A stretch of 64,000 nucleotides of DNA from Kribbella antiqua (GTDB lineage: Bacteria > Actinomycetota > Actinomycetes > Propionibacteriales > Kribbellaceae). The stretch spans positions 1 to 64,000 of the forward strand of contig NZ_SLWR01000009.1 of assembly GCF_004345665.1 (NCBI RefSeq), in the 5' to 3' direction. Of this stretch, positions 16,259-24,524 are shown piece after piece. The number at the start of each line of letters is the position of its first letter. Position 1 is the first letter of the stretch. The position numbers and the translations under genes are program-made. The notes beneath the pieces were generated by a model. It was not told the origin of the DNA and ran no database searches. It saw only the letters and a list, made by a program, of their open reading frames with translations.

Positions 16259-18403
16259 ATGACCTATGACAAGGCAGCAGTCCAGACCATCCTCGACCAG
16301 GCTCTCGCGGACGGCCGCACCTCGCTGAGCGCGCCCGAGGCCAAGCTGGTCGCGGACGCGTACGGCATCCCGACGCCGGGCGAGGGTCTGGCCACGACTG
16401 CCGAGGGAGCCGCTGCCCTCGCGGCGGAGATCGGCTTCCCCGTCGTGCTGAAGATCGTCTCGCCGGACATCCTGCACAAGACCGACGCCGGCGGTGTCGT
16501 GGTCGGTGTGGATTCGTCGCAGGCCGCCTTGGAAGCCTTCGCGCGGATTGTCGACAATGCGAAGGCCTACAAGCCTGATGCCGACATCACCGGTGTCCAG
16601 GTGCAGAAGATGCTGGTGACCGGCGGTGACGTGCAGGAGGTCATCGTCGGCGCGGTCACCGATCCGACCTTCGGCAAGGTGGTTGCGTTCGGGCTGGGCG
16701 GCGTGCTGGTCGAGGTGCTGAAGGACGTCACCTTCCGGCTGGCGCCGCTGACCGCCGATGAGGCGCGTTCGATGGTGGATGGGATCGGTGCGCACGAGAT
16801 GCTGGACGGCGTCCGCGGCGCGAAGCCGGTGGACAAGGATGTGCTGACCGATCTGATTCAGCGGCTGTCCGACCTGGTCACCGACTTCCCGCAGTTCGCC
16901 GAGGTGGATCTGAACCCGGTGCTGGCCGGGCCGGACGGCGCCACCGCGGTGGACTTCCGGATCATCGTCGACGCCGAGGCCGGTAAGCCGGTCGAGCGGT
17001 ACAGCCAGGAGGAGATCCTGACCGGGATGACCCGGATCATGAAGCCGCGCGCGGTCGCGGTGATCGGGGCCTCGAACGAGACCGGCAAGATCGGCAACTC
17101 GGTGATGAAGAACCTGGTCAACGGCGGCTACCAGGGCGACATCTACCCGATCAACCCGAAGGCAGACGAGATCCTGGGGCTGAAGGCGTTCCCGTCGATC
17201 ACGGACGTGCCGGGTGACGTGGATGTCGCGGTGTTCGCCGTACCGGCGAAGTTCGTCGGCAGGGCGCTCGAGCAGTGCGGGCAGAAAGGTGTGGCCGGGG
17301 CGATCCTGATCCCGTCCGGGTTCGCCGAGACCGGTGAGCAGGAGCTGCAGGACGAGGTCGTCGCGATCGCCCGCAAACACAACGTGCGCATCCTCGGCCC
17401 GAACATCTACGGCTACTACTACCTGCCGGAGAGCCTGTGCGCGACCTTCTGCACGCCGTACGACGTCCGCGGCAGCGTGGCGCTGTCGTCGCAGAGCGGT
17501 GGGATCGGGATGGCGATCCTTGGTTTCAGCCGGTCCAGCCGGATGGGGGTCTCGGCGATCGTTGGGGTAGGTAACAAGGCCGACATCGACGAGGATGACC
17601 TCCTGACGTTCTTCGAGGCCGACGACAACACCAACCTGATCGCCATGCACCTGGAGGACCTGAAGGACGGCCGGGCGTTCGCCGAGACGGCGGCCCGGGT
17701 GTCGAAGCAGAAGCCGGTCGTCGTGCTGAAGGCGGGCCGGACCGACATGGGCGCGCGGGCGGCCAGCTCGCACACCGGCGCCCTGGCCGGCAACGACAAG
17801 GTGTACGACGACATCCTCCGGCAGAGCGGCGTGGTCCGGGCGCCCGGGCTGAACGAGATGCTGCAGTACGCGCGCGGCATCCCGCTGCTGCCGACGCCGA
17901 AGGGCGAGAACGTCGTCATCATCACCGGCGCGGGCGGTTCCGGCGTACTGCTGTCGGACGCCTGTGTGGACAACGGGCTGACGCTGATGTCGATGCCGGC
18001 CGATCTGGACGAGGCGTTCAAGAAGTTCATCCCGCCGTTCGGTGCCTCCGGCAACCCGGTCGACATCACCGGGGGCGAGCCGCCGTCGACGTACCGGAAC
18101 ACGATCGCGCTGGGCTTGTCCGACGAGCGGATCCACGCGCTGATCCTGGGTTACTGGCACACGATCGTGACGCCGCCGATGGTCTTCGCGAAGCTCGTCG
18201 CCGAAGTGGTCGAGGAGTACCGCGCCAAGGGCATCGACAAGCCGGTGGTCGCCTCGCTGTCCGGTGACGTCGAGGTCGAGGAAGCCAGCCAGTACCTGTT
18301 CGACCACGGTGTGGTCGCCTACCCGTACACCACCGAGACGCCGGTCCAGGTGCTCGGTGCCAAGTACCGCTGGGCCCGGAACGCGGGCTCGCTCGGTTCA
18401 TGA
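16259..18403 (+). CDS. Fused ADP-forming acyl-CoA synthetase (beta-alpha order)
   Basis: A 714-residue acetate-CoA ligase (ADP-forming) family protein. The ATP-grasp/beta domain comes first (about 1-225; HKTDAGGVVVGV marks the relay His). The CoA-binding domain follows (RAVAVIGASNETGKIGNSV, about 260-280), then the alpha ligase domains. The phospho-acceptor is His505 in SSHTGALAGN. It makes an acyl-CoA from a free acid, CoA and ATP with release of ADP and Pi, or runs in reverse. It is third in the operon, 20 bases after frc, and could prime the CoA cycle by making the first acyl-CoA. The acid substrate is unknown. Confidence 0.86.
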   Translation: MTYDKAAVQTILDQALADGRTSLSAPEAKLVADAYGIPTPGEGLATTAEGAAALAAEIGFPVVLKIVSPDILHKTDAGGVVVGVDSSQAALEAFARIVDNAKAYKPDADITGVQVQKMLVTGGDVQEVIVGAVTDPTFGKVVAFGLGGVLVEVLKDVTFRLAPLTADEARSMVDGIGAHEMLDGVRGAKPVDKDVLTDLIQRLSDLVTDFPQFAEVDLNPVLAGPDGATAVDFRIIVDAEAGKPVERYSQEEILTGMTRIMKPRAVAVIGASNETGKIGNSVMKNLVNGGYQGDIYPINPKADEILGLKAFPSITDVPGDVDVAVFAVPAKFVGRALEQCGQKGVAGAILIPSGFAETGEQELQDEVVAIARKHNVRILGPNIYGYYYLPESLCATFCTPYDVRGSVALSSQSGGIGMAILGFSRSSRMGVSAIVGVGNKADIDEDDLLTFFEADDNTNLIAMHLEDLKDGRAFAETAARVSKQKPVVVLKAGRTDMGARAASSHTGALAGNDKVYDDILRQSGVVRAPGLNEMLQYARGIPLLPTPKGENVVIITGAGGSGVLLSDACVDNGLTLMSMPADLDEAFKKFIPPFGASGNPVDITGGEPPSTYRNTIALGLSDERIHALILGYWHTIVTPPMVFAKLVAEVVEEYRAKGIDKPVVASLSGDVEVEEASQYLFDHGVVAYPYTTETPVQVLGAKYRWARNAGSLGS

Positions 18404-18496
18404 ACGCTGGATGGAAGAAGCCGGAAATGCCTTGGGAAAGGGGGGAACGCACGGGGGAGCGGTAGCAAGAGTTGGCGTCGATCTTAGGAGTCCGCC

Positions 18497-19996
18497 TTGG
18501 ACGTCACACGCAAGACCTCAGAAGTACCCGAAGAGCCGACCGCGACGGCTGTGACCGAGCGGGTCTGGCGCGCGGGCCGGCTCGAACCGATGCCGATCCG
18601 GAAACTTCCGGACGCTCCGCCCTCGCTGCACATCCTCGGTCCGACCGTCTTCCTGGTCGCGCTGGGCGTCGGCATGGGCGAGTCCTACATGTGGCCCCGG
18701 CTCGTCCTGGTGTTCGGGCCGGACATCCGCTGGTTGTTCATGGTCGGCGTCACCCTGCAGGCGTTCGTGCTGCTGGAGATGGCCCGGTACGCGATGGCGA
18801 CCGGGGAGAGCATCTTCTTCGGCGCGGCCCGGATCTTCAAACCGCTGATGTGGTTCTTCTACGTCGCGGCGATCCTGATCTATATGTGGCCCGGCCATCT
18901 GTCCGCCGGCGCCGCCGCGTTCGAGGAAGTCAGCGGCATACCGTGGCAGGCGACGGCCTGTGTCGCGCTGATCTTCGTCGGCGTGCTGTTCAGCATGCTG
19001 TCGGTGATCTACAACTTCCTGGAGAAACTGCTCGGCCTGCTGATCGGCCTGCTGGTCGTCGGTACGTCGGTGATCGCGGCGATCGTCGGCAGCTGGGACG
19101 ATCTGGGGAACACGCTCTCGGGCATGTTCGCGTTCGGGTACTTCCCGGACAAGGCCCTGTCGGAGGCGTGGTTCCCGATCGTGGTCGGGTCGATCGCGTT
19201 CGCCGGCCCGTCCGGGATGCAGCAGATGTGGTACACCCTGCAGCTCCGCGACAGCGGGGCCGGCATGGGTGCCCACATCCCGAAGATCCGCGGTCTGCGC
19301 GCGGCCGCCGAGGCCGAGTCGATGCCGTCGCGCGGGTTCATGTTCGACACGTCGGACCCGGCGGAGATGCAGAAGTGGAAGGGCTGGCGCAAGTGGGTCA
19401 CCTTCGACGCACTGCTGCTCTTCTGGGGCATCACCATGCTGGTGACGATCTCGTTCACCGTACTGGCGATGTCGGCGGCCAGGACGAATCCGGATGTTGC
19501 CGGGCTGATCGAGGGCGGCGACCGGGAGGCCGCGCTGAAGGCGATGTCGGATGCGTTCGCCTCCGCCGGCAGCCCGATCCTCGGCACGCTGTTCTTCGGC
19601 TTCATCGCGCTGATCGGGCTGAACGCGACCCTCGGTCTGTTCGACTCGTTCTCCCGCGGCCAGGCGGACATGACGTACTACTTCGTGCCGGGAGCCAAGC
19701 GGTTCTCGATGTCGAGGCTGTACGCCGGATTCCTCTGGGGCGTGATCACCTTCGGGATCCTGATCCTGCTGTTCGGCCCGGCCGACGGTCCGGCCGGCAT
19801 CCTGGACATCCTCGCCTTCCTGTCCACGTTCGCGATGGGCGCCTACTGCGTCGTGTTGCTCCTGGTGAACAACAAGCTGCTGCCCAAGCCGATCCGGCCC
19901 GGGCCGGTGCGCAACGTGATCATCGGCTTCGGCGCGGTGTTCTACCTCGGCCTGCTGTTCTACAGCCTGGTTCGCTTCGGCGTGGTTGTGGGCTGA
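18497..19996 (+). CDS. Nramp-fold membrane transporter lacking the metal-binding motifs
   Basis: A 499-residue membrane protein with 11-12 transmembrane segments and an Nramp/SLC11-like (LeuT-fold) layout. The TM1 signature DPGN that binds divalent metal is absent; here TM1 reads ALGVGMGESYMWPRL (about 55-69). The TM6 MPH motif is replaced by GPSGMQQMWY (237-246). It is therefore unlikely to carry Mn2+ or Fe2+. The start is TTG at 18497, six bases after AGGAG. It lies in the lyase/frc operon, one base ahead of a small membrane protein. An organic-acid or metal-chelate cargo is inferred. Confidence 0.75.
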   Translation: MDVTRKTSEVPEEPTATAVTERVWRAGRLEPMPIRKLPDAPPSLHILGPTVFLVALGVGMGESYMWPRLVLVFGPDIRWLFMVGVTLQAFVLLEMARYAMATGESIFFGAARIFKPLMWFFYVAAILIYMWPGHLSAGAAAFEEVSGIPWQATACVALIFVGVLFSMLSVIYNFLEKLLGLLIGLLVVGTSVIAAIVGSWDDLGNTLSGMFAFGYFPDKALSEAWFPIVVGSIAFAGPSGMQQMWYTLQLRDSGAGMGAHIPKIRGLRAAAEAESMPSRGFMFDTSDPAEMQKWKGWRKWVTFDALLLFWGITMLVTISFTVLAMSAARTNPDVAGLIEGGDREAALKAMSDAFASAGSPILGTLFFGFIALIGLNATLGLFDSFSRGQADMTYYFVPGAKRFSMSRLYAGFLWGVITFGILILLFGPADGPAGILDILAFLSTFAMGAYCVVLLLVNNKLLPKPIRPGPVRNVIIGFGAVFYLGLLFYSLVRFGVVVG

Positions 19997-19997
19997 G

Positions 19998-20504
19998 ATG
20001 GCTGTCGAGGTGAAGCAACTCGCGGAGTTCTCGGTCCCGGCCGCCTCGGTCGGCGCCGCAGCGGGGCTGATCGCCGGAGGGCTGGCCGCGTTCGTCGGTC
20101 AGCCCTTTGGCTGGGCCGTGGTGACGGGCCTCGGGCTGGGGCTTCCGTTGATGGTGTTCGGTGCGGGATACGCCGTACTGATCGGGTTCGGCAAGGTTCC
20201 AGCCGGGGTGTTCGCACCGGCCGCGGTGTACTGGGTGATCGGGTTTCCGCTAGCTCTGCTGGTGCATTCGGTGGTGACCGCGTGGGTGGTCACCGGTTCA
20301 CCGGGGCTGCCGCCGGAGCCGTGGAAGTTCCTGGCCTTCCGCGCACTGGTGAGCATGGGCTTCGCGATCGGTTTCCTGTGGATGCACGAACAACTCGGCC
20401 GCCACTGGTGGCCGCGCATCCTCGATCACAACGTCTACGCACGCCGTACGGTCGAGCAATACGTCCATCTCGCCAGCACCTTCAAGGCTCGCAAGTCGGC
20501 GTGA
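19998..20504 (+). CDS. Small integral membrane protein, partner of the Nramp-like transporter
   Basis: A 168-residue protein with about four hydrophobic segments (residues 15-35, 40-65, 75-100, 105-125) and a basic, cytosolic C-terminal tail (RTVEQYVHLASTFKARKSA). Its ATG begins one base after the transporter stop, so it is co-translated and may be an accessory subunit. I do not recognise the family. Confidence 0.75.
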   Translation: MAVEVKQLAEFSVPAASVGAAAGLIAGGLAAFVGQPFGWAVVTGLGLGLPLMVFGAGYAVLIGFGKVPAGVFAPAAVYWVIGFPLALLVHSVVTAWVVTGSPGLPPEPWKFLAFRALVSMGFAIGFLWMHEQLGRHWWPRILDHNVYARRTVEQYVHLASTFKARKSA

Positions 20505-20508
20505 GGTG

Positions 20509-20538
20509 GTGCCCGCGATCCCTCGGGGTCGCGGGCAC
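20509..20538. terminator. Bidirectional terminator between the lyase operon and the GntR gene
   Basis: A perfect 10-bp stem (GTGCCCGCGA / TCGCGGGCAC) with a 10-base loop, between stops at 20504 and 20546. Confidence 0.8.
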
Positions 20539-20545
20539 TGGTGTG

Positions 20546-21298
20546 TCAGTTCGTCGTACGGCGGCGTCGTGGGCGCGTCGTGGTCGGCGCTGGGGTGGTG
20601 GGTTCGTTGGCGGTGGCGGCTTGGAGGTCGTGGTAGGCCTTGCGGGTGTGTTCGGTGTGCTCGCGCATGATCTGCGCGGCCTTGTCCTCGTCGCCGTCGC
20701 CGATCGCCTTCACCAGCCGGTTGTGCTCCCGCCAGGACGCGGCACCGCGGACCGGGGCGACGGGCGTGTAGTACCAGCGGACCCGGCGGTCGACCTGGGC
20801 GGCGAAGTCCACCAGGAACCGATTGCCGGACATCTGCGTGATCAGGCTGTGCAGCTCGCCATTCGTCCGTACGGCGCCGTCGATGTCGCCGGACTCCTGG
20901 TACGTCGTACCGACCTTGCAGAGCTCCTTGAGCTTGGCCACGTCGTCCTTGGTGGCATGCCGGGCCGCGAGCCGGGCGGACTCGGACTCCAGCGCCGCAC
21001 GGGCCGCCAGCAGTTGGTCGACCTCATCCTCGGCCGGGACGTGGACCATCGCGCCGAAGCCGGGCCGCAGGTCCACCCAGCCCTCGTTGTTGAGCCGCTG
21101 GAGCGCTTCGCGGACCGGTTGGCGGGAGACGCCGAGCATGCCGGCCAGCTCGACCTCGACCAGGTGCCTGCCGCGCTCGAGAGTACCGTCGATGATCATC
21201 TCGGTCAGGGCCTCGTACACGGACTCGCGCAGCGGCGTCGGCCGCTTGACGTGCCGCACACCGGGAGAGACATCCGTACCTGCGCTGATGGTGGTCAT
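20546..21298 (-). CDS. GntR-family regulator, FadR/FCD subfamily
   Basis: A 250-residue regulator. The winged helix spans about residues 20-85 (ELAGMLGVSRQPVREALQRL is the recognition region). An all-helical FCD effector domain follows (about 95-215) with Asp/His metal ligands plausible in NGELHSLI and REHNRLV. The tail is basic and Thr/Pro/Arg-rich. The ATG at 21298 follows GGAAGGACC. FCD regulators sense carboxylic acids. Position and the GTATGCA/GTCTACC-type operators nearby make it the leading candidate to control the formyl-CoA island. A 37-bp perfect palindrome precedes its start. Confidence 0.9.
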   Translation of the reverse strand: MTTISAGTDVSPGVRHVKRPTPLRESVYEALTEMIIDGTLERGRHLVEVELAGMLGVSRQPVREALQRLNNEGWVDLRPGFGAMVHVPAEDEVDQLLAARAALESESARLAARHATKDDVAKLKELCKVGTTYQESGDIDGAVRTNGELHSLITQMSGNRFLVDFAAQVDRRVRWYYTPVAPVRGAASWREHNRLVKAIGDGDEDKAAQIMREHTEHTRKAYHDLQAATANEPTTPAPTTTRPRRRRTTN

Positions 21299-21317
21299 GA
21301 GGTCCTTCCCGGAACTA

Positions 21318-21354
21318 TGTTGGCACTTGGTAGACAGTCTACCAAGTGCCAACA
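21318..21354. promoter_or_regulatory. 37-bp perfect palindromic operator of the GntR gene
   Basis: TGTTGGCACTTGGTAGAC, one central A, then the exact reverse complement. The inner TTGGTAGAC-A-GTCTACCAA has the form of an FCD-GntR operator. It lies 20-56 bases upstream of the GntR start, which suggests autoregulation. Confidence 0.8.
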
Positions 21355-21399
21355 CCTGACATATGTTGTTCGAGCGCCTCAACGTGCGGCGCGTTGTGG

Positions 21400-21549
21400 T
21401 CAGGCGGCGGACTCGTTCGCCTTCGCGCCGTCCTCGTCGTCGATCAGCTTGGCCAGCTCGACGTCGAGGTCGAGCTCCTGCTGCAGCTCCGGGGCATCCG
21501 GGAACTGCGGACGCGCCGCCAGAGCACCGAACCTACGGGTGAAAATCAT
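21400..21549 (-). CDS. 49-residue peptide of unknown function
   Basis: A short acidic peptide starting MIFTRRFGALAARP and ending DDEDGAKANESAA. AGGAAGGG lies at a good distance before the ATG at 21549, and a TGTATACA box is found at 21619. The middle (DAPELQQELDLDVELAKLIDD) looks like an amphipathic acidic helix. It sits between the LysR and GntR genes on the same strand. There is no recognisable modification enzyme nearby, and it lacks the IDGxCGVY end of mycofactocin precursors. Coding status is likely but unproven. Confidence 0.5.
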   Translation of the reverse strand: MIFTRRFGALAARPQFPDAPELQQELDLDVELAKLIDDEDGAKANESAA

Positions 21550-21618
21550 CGCTACCCTTCCTGGCTCCTCGAGGGGCTGGCTGGCTCCTCGAAGGAGCTG
21601 TTGGTGAATTCTGCCTTC

Positions 21619-21626
21619 TGTATACA
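21619..21626. promoter_or_regulatory. TGTATACA box upstream of the 49-residue peptide gene
   Basis: A perfect 8-bp palindrome in the context TTCTGTATACATTCAACCA, 70 bases before the peptide start. The same box with similar flanks lies before the LysR gene at 22668. TGTATACA is a known FCD-GntR type site. Confidence 0.5.
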
Positions 21627-21696
21627 TTCAACCAGGCGTACTCACCGGTTATGGCCCATCTCACGTGATCCCGGTTACGTCCGGGCGTGATCCCCG

Positions 21697-22641
21697 TTAC
21701 AGGCTTGTTCGCGGGGTGCTCAGCAGGAAGACGTCGAGAAGTTCGTCCAGAGCGCTGTGTACGCCGGCCTCCCGGGCCACCTCGAGCAGCGCGCGAGCCA
21801 GGACCGGCTCAGGACTACGGGCCGCGATCACCAGGCCGACGCGTGGGCCGTGGGCGGGGCTCTTCAGCGGTACGACGCGCATGCCGTCGGGCACGCCGAA
21901 CATGTGCAGCCAGGCGTGCGAGATGACGGTCGACCAGTGGTTGCCGTGGAGGTGGCTGTAGAGGCCGGAGACTGTGTCGCTCTCGATCGCCGGGGTGGCA
22001 GTGACGCCGTCGTCGGTGAAGTAGCTGTTCATGATGCGGCGGTTGCGCATGTCCGGCGAGAGCAGGCAGAGCGGCAGTTCGGCGACCTGTGCCCATGTTG
22101 CCACCGGCAACTCGGCGAGTTCGGTGTGCTGCGGGGTGAGGAGCAGGTAGCGCTCCTCGTAGAGCGGGGTCTTCCGGACCTGTCCGAGAGTGTCGTCGTC
22201 CAGGTACGTCATGGCGACGTCGAGGTCGAAGTCGGCGAGCTTGTGGGTGATGTCGCGCGACGACAGCGACTCGATGGTGACCCGGGCGTTCGGGTGCCGC
22301 TCGCAGAACGGGGTGGTGAGCAGGGAGACGACGGGCATCGCGGTCGGGATCGCGCCGAGCCGGAGGGTGCCGGTCAGGCCGCCGCGCATCACCGAGAGCT
22401 CGTGCCGGAGCGCGTCCTGCTCGGCCAGGATCCGCTGAGCCCAGAGCAGCACCCGTTCGCCCTCTGGGGTGAGGCCCTCGAACCGGCGGCCACGGCGGAC
22501 GATCGGTACGGCGAGCTCCTGCTCGAGCTTGCGGATCGCGGCGGACAGGGATGGCTGGGAGACGTAGCACGCGTCGGCGGCCCGGGCGAAGTGCTTCTCC
22601 CGGGCGAGGGCGACGAGATACTCCAGTTGGCGAAGGAGCAT
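21697..22641 (-). CDS. LysR-family transcriptional regulator
   Basis: A 314-residue LysR regulator. The N-terminal helix-turn-helix (LREKHFARAADACYVSQPSLSA region, residues 12-35) begins immediately at MLLRQLEYLVAL. The effector domain follows from about residue 90. The ATG at 22641 was chosen as the canonical family start; the longer in-frame extension crosses the TGTATACA box. It is divergent from the hydrolase gene at 22811. Target genes are unknown; the lyase operon or the neighbouring hydrolase are candidates. Confidence 0.9.
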   Translation of the reverse strand: MLLRQLEYLVALAREKHFARAADACYVSQPSLSAAIRKLEQELAVPIVRRGRRFEGLTPEGERVLLWAQRILAEQDALRHELSVMRGGLTGTLRLGAIPTAMPVVSLLTTPFCERHPNARVTIESLSSRDITHKLADFDLDVAMTYLDDDTLGQVRKTPLYEERYLLLTPQHTELAELPVATWAQVAELPLCLLSPDMRNRRIMNSYFTDDGVTATPAIESDTVSGLYSHLHGNHWSTVISHAWLHMFGVPDGMRVVPLKSPAHGPRVGLVIAARSPEPVLARALLEVAREAGVHSALDELLDVFLLSTPRTSL

Positions 22642-22667
22642 CAGCCGGCCGATGGTGTGCAGTCGTC

Positions 22668-22675
22668 TGTATACA
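22668..22675. promoter_or_regulatory. TGTATACA box upstream of the LysR gene
   Basis: A perfect 8-bp palindrome in the context GTCTGTATACATAAACCA, 27 bases before the LysR start and in the divergent region shared with the hydrolase gene. It is the twin of the box at 21619. Confidence 0.5.
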
Positions 22676-22810
22676 TAAACCAACTGTAGTGAGGTTGGCC
22701 GACTGGCGGCAGGGCTCGCCGCGGTTGTGTGATGTCGGTCACATGGTGTCTTGTTCTTGGTACTGCGTTCGACGGTTGGGCAGGAGATCCCATCAGAGAG
22801 GGGAGTGGTG

Positions 22811-23578
22811 ATGCAGAAGGTCACCTCGAAAGACGGCACCGAGATCGCGTACGACACCTACGGCAGCGGGCCAGGTCTGGTCCTGGTTGCCGGCGGCTTC
22901 ACAGACCGTTCCTTCTACGTGTCGCAGGCTGAGGCGCTCGCGTCGGCATTCACCGTGGTCAACTACGACCGGCGTGGTCGCGGCGACTCCGGCGACACGC
23001 AGCCGTACGCCGTCGAGCGCGAGTGGGAGGACCTCGACGCCGTACGGGCGGCAACGGGCGCGCGATTCGCGTGCGCGTTCTCGTCCGGGTCGATGGTGCT
23101 GCTGCAGTCGGGGCTGCCGTTCGAGAAGCAGGCGATCATGGAGCCGCCGTTCCGGGTCGAGGGCGCGCCGCCACCGCCGGAGCGGTACGTCGAGCGGCTG
23201 CAGGAGTTCGTCGCGGCCGGGAACCCGAGTGGTGCCGCTGAGCTATTCATGGTCGAGGCGGTCGGTCAGCCGAAGGAGATGGTCGACCAGATCCGGGAGA
23301 CGCCGATGTGGCCCAAGCTGGAGTCGATCGCCCACACCCTGGTGTACGACGCGCTGCAGTTGCGGGACAACGCCGTACCGACTGAGCTGTTGGCGTCTGT
23401 CGACGTACCGACGCTGGGCATTTACAGCAACGACAGTCCGGCGTGGCTGAAGGAATCGGTGAAGCAGACGGTGTCTGCGTTGCCGAACGGGACGCTGGAG
23501 GGGCGGGACGGTACGTTCCACCAGATTCCGCCGGAGGCACTGGCCGAGGTTCTAACGGACTACTTCCTCAAGGTGTGA
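22811..23578 (+). CDS. Alpha/beta hydrolase
   Basis: A 255-residue alpha/beta-hydrolase. The oxyanion region is LVAGGFTDRSF, the nucleophile elbow AFSSG (an AxSxG form of GxSxG), and the C-terminal His is in GTFHQIPPEAL. ATG 22811 follows GGGAG. No signal peptide, so cytosolic. The substrate is unknown; related proteins are annotated as esterases or peroxidase-like hydrolases. It is divergent from the LysR gene, which may control it. Confidence 0.85.
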   Translation: MQKVTSKDGTEIAYDTYGSGPGLVLVAGGFTDRSFYVSQAEALASAFTVVNYDRRGRGDSGDTQPYAVEREWEDLDAVRAATGARFACAFSSGSMVLLQSGLPFEKQAIMEPPFRVEGAPPPPERYVERLQEFVAAGNPSGAAELFMVEAVGQPKEMVDQIRETPMWPKLESIAHTLVYDALQLRDNAVPTELLASVDVPTLGIYSNDSPAWLKESVKQTVSALPNGTLEGRDGTFHQIPPEALAEVLTDYFLKV

Positions 23579-23690
23579 GTTAGGCGAGGCGCGAGCGTTG
23601 CCCACGGCATCAGTCGCCGGGTGACCTCACCAGGTCTGGGTTGTCGGTGGCGAGCTGCTTGTAGGCGTCAGGTAGTGCGGGATCGGCGCC

Positions 23691-24460
23691 TCATCCAAAG
23701 CTCACGCGCTCCAGGTAGTAGTCGAGTAGGTCGCGGTCGCCGTGCACCTCGATCCTGTCACCGTCGACGGCCCGGCGTTTGTACAGCGTCAGCAAAAGCT
23801 CGACGAGGGGACCGCGTACGGCGACCGCGGCAGGTGCGTCGGAACGGCTCCACCGGATCGCGTCGCCGGTGAGATCGACGGTCCAGGTGGTGGCGACATC
23901 GGTGGCGTGGAAGCCGAGAGTTCGACCGGGGCCGAGCAGCTCACGCATCCAGGGGTGAACCTCGAAGTGCAGCGGCAGAGTCCCGAGCTCCATCCACTCG
24001 TCCAGCGCGTCGGTCGCGGCCTCGGCGTCCAGGTCGTAGTCGAGCCCCAGCGCCAGTACGGCGTCGGCTCGGTGGATCGCGGTCTCGTGAGTCATCCGCC
24101 GGGCGGTGAACCGGGTGGTCGGATTCTCGATCGGCATCGTGATCGGTACGTCGGGGCCCACCGCACGCAGAGTCTTCGCCAGCTCGCGTGCTCCCGCGGT
24201 CAGCCAGTCCTGGAGTCCGTCGGCGTCGGCCGGATCCTGGAACCGGTGCGTCGGGTCGCGGAAGTCGTCGTCGCCCGGCGCCGCGCCGGTCCGCGCCACG
24301 ACCGCGGCCTCGCGATGCGCGCCGCCGAGGTGCCAGACCAGTTGGCCGACGTTCCAGCCCGGGCACGACGGAACCTCGTACCCAAGTCCTGACCTTCGAG
24401 CTGGTCAGCCAGCAGCTCGGCCTGTTCGACGATCAGGTCGCAGTGCCGCTCGAACTCCAT
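23691..24460 (-). pseudogene. Frameshifted mycothiol-dependent maleylpyruvate isomerase-family protein
   Basis: The N-terminus (MEFERHCDLIVEQAELLADQ) starts at the ATG at 24460. The rest (VPSCPGWNVGQLVWHLGGAH onward, to the TGA at 23691) lies in a different frame. The switch is at about 24375-24385, where one base appears to be missing after LGT. The conserved PGW..GQLVWHLGGAH metal-site block of the DinB-like TIGR03083 family is intact after the shift, as is the C-terminal domain. It is either a true pseudogene or an assembly error; the sharp, single shift leaves both options open. Confidence 0.75.
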
Positions 24461-24524
24461 CGCGTGACTCCTTCGCTGGGTTGCCGTCACCTCCTGGTCG
24501 GATCTGGGTGCATTGTTCTTGACA

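Noticed and set aside
16175-18307. 710-codon open frame antisense to the acyl-CoA synthetase
   Set aside because: It mirrors the GC periodicity of the real gene, is His/Arg/Asp-rich and has no family motif.
18497-19996. Assignment as an MntH manganese transporter
   Set aside because: Both metal-binding motifs of the family are absent.
21400-21549. 49-residue peptide as a mycofactocin or other RiPP precursor
   Set aside because: No IDGxCGVY tail and no radical SAM, cyclase or protease genes around it.
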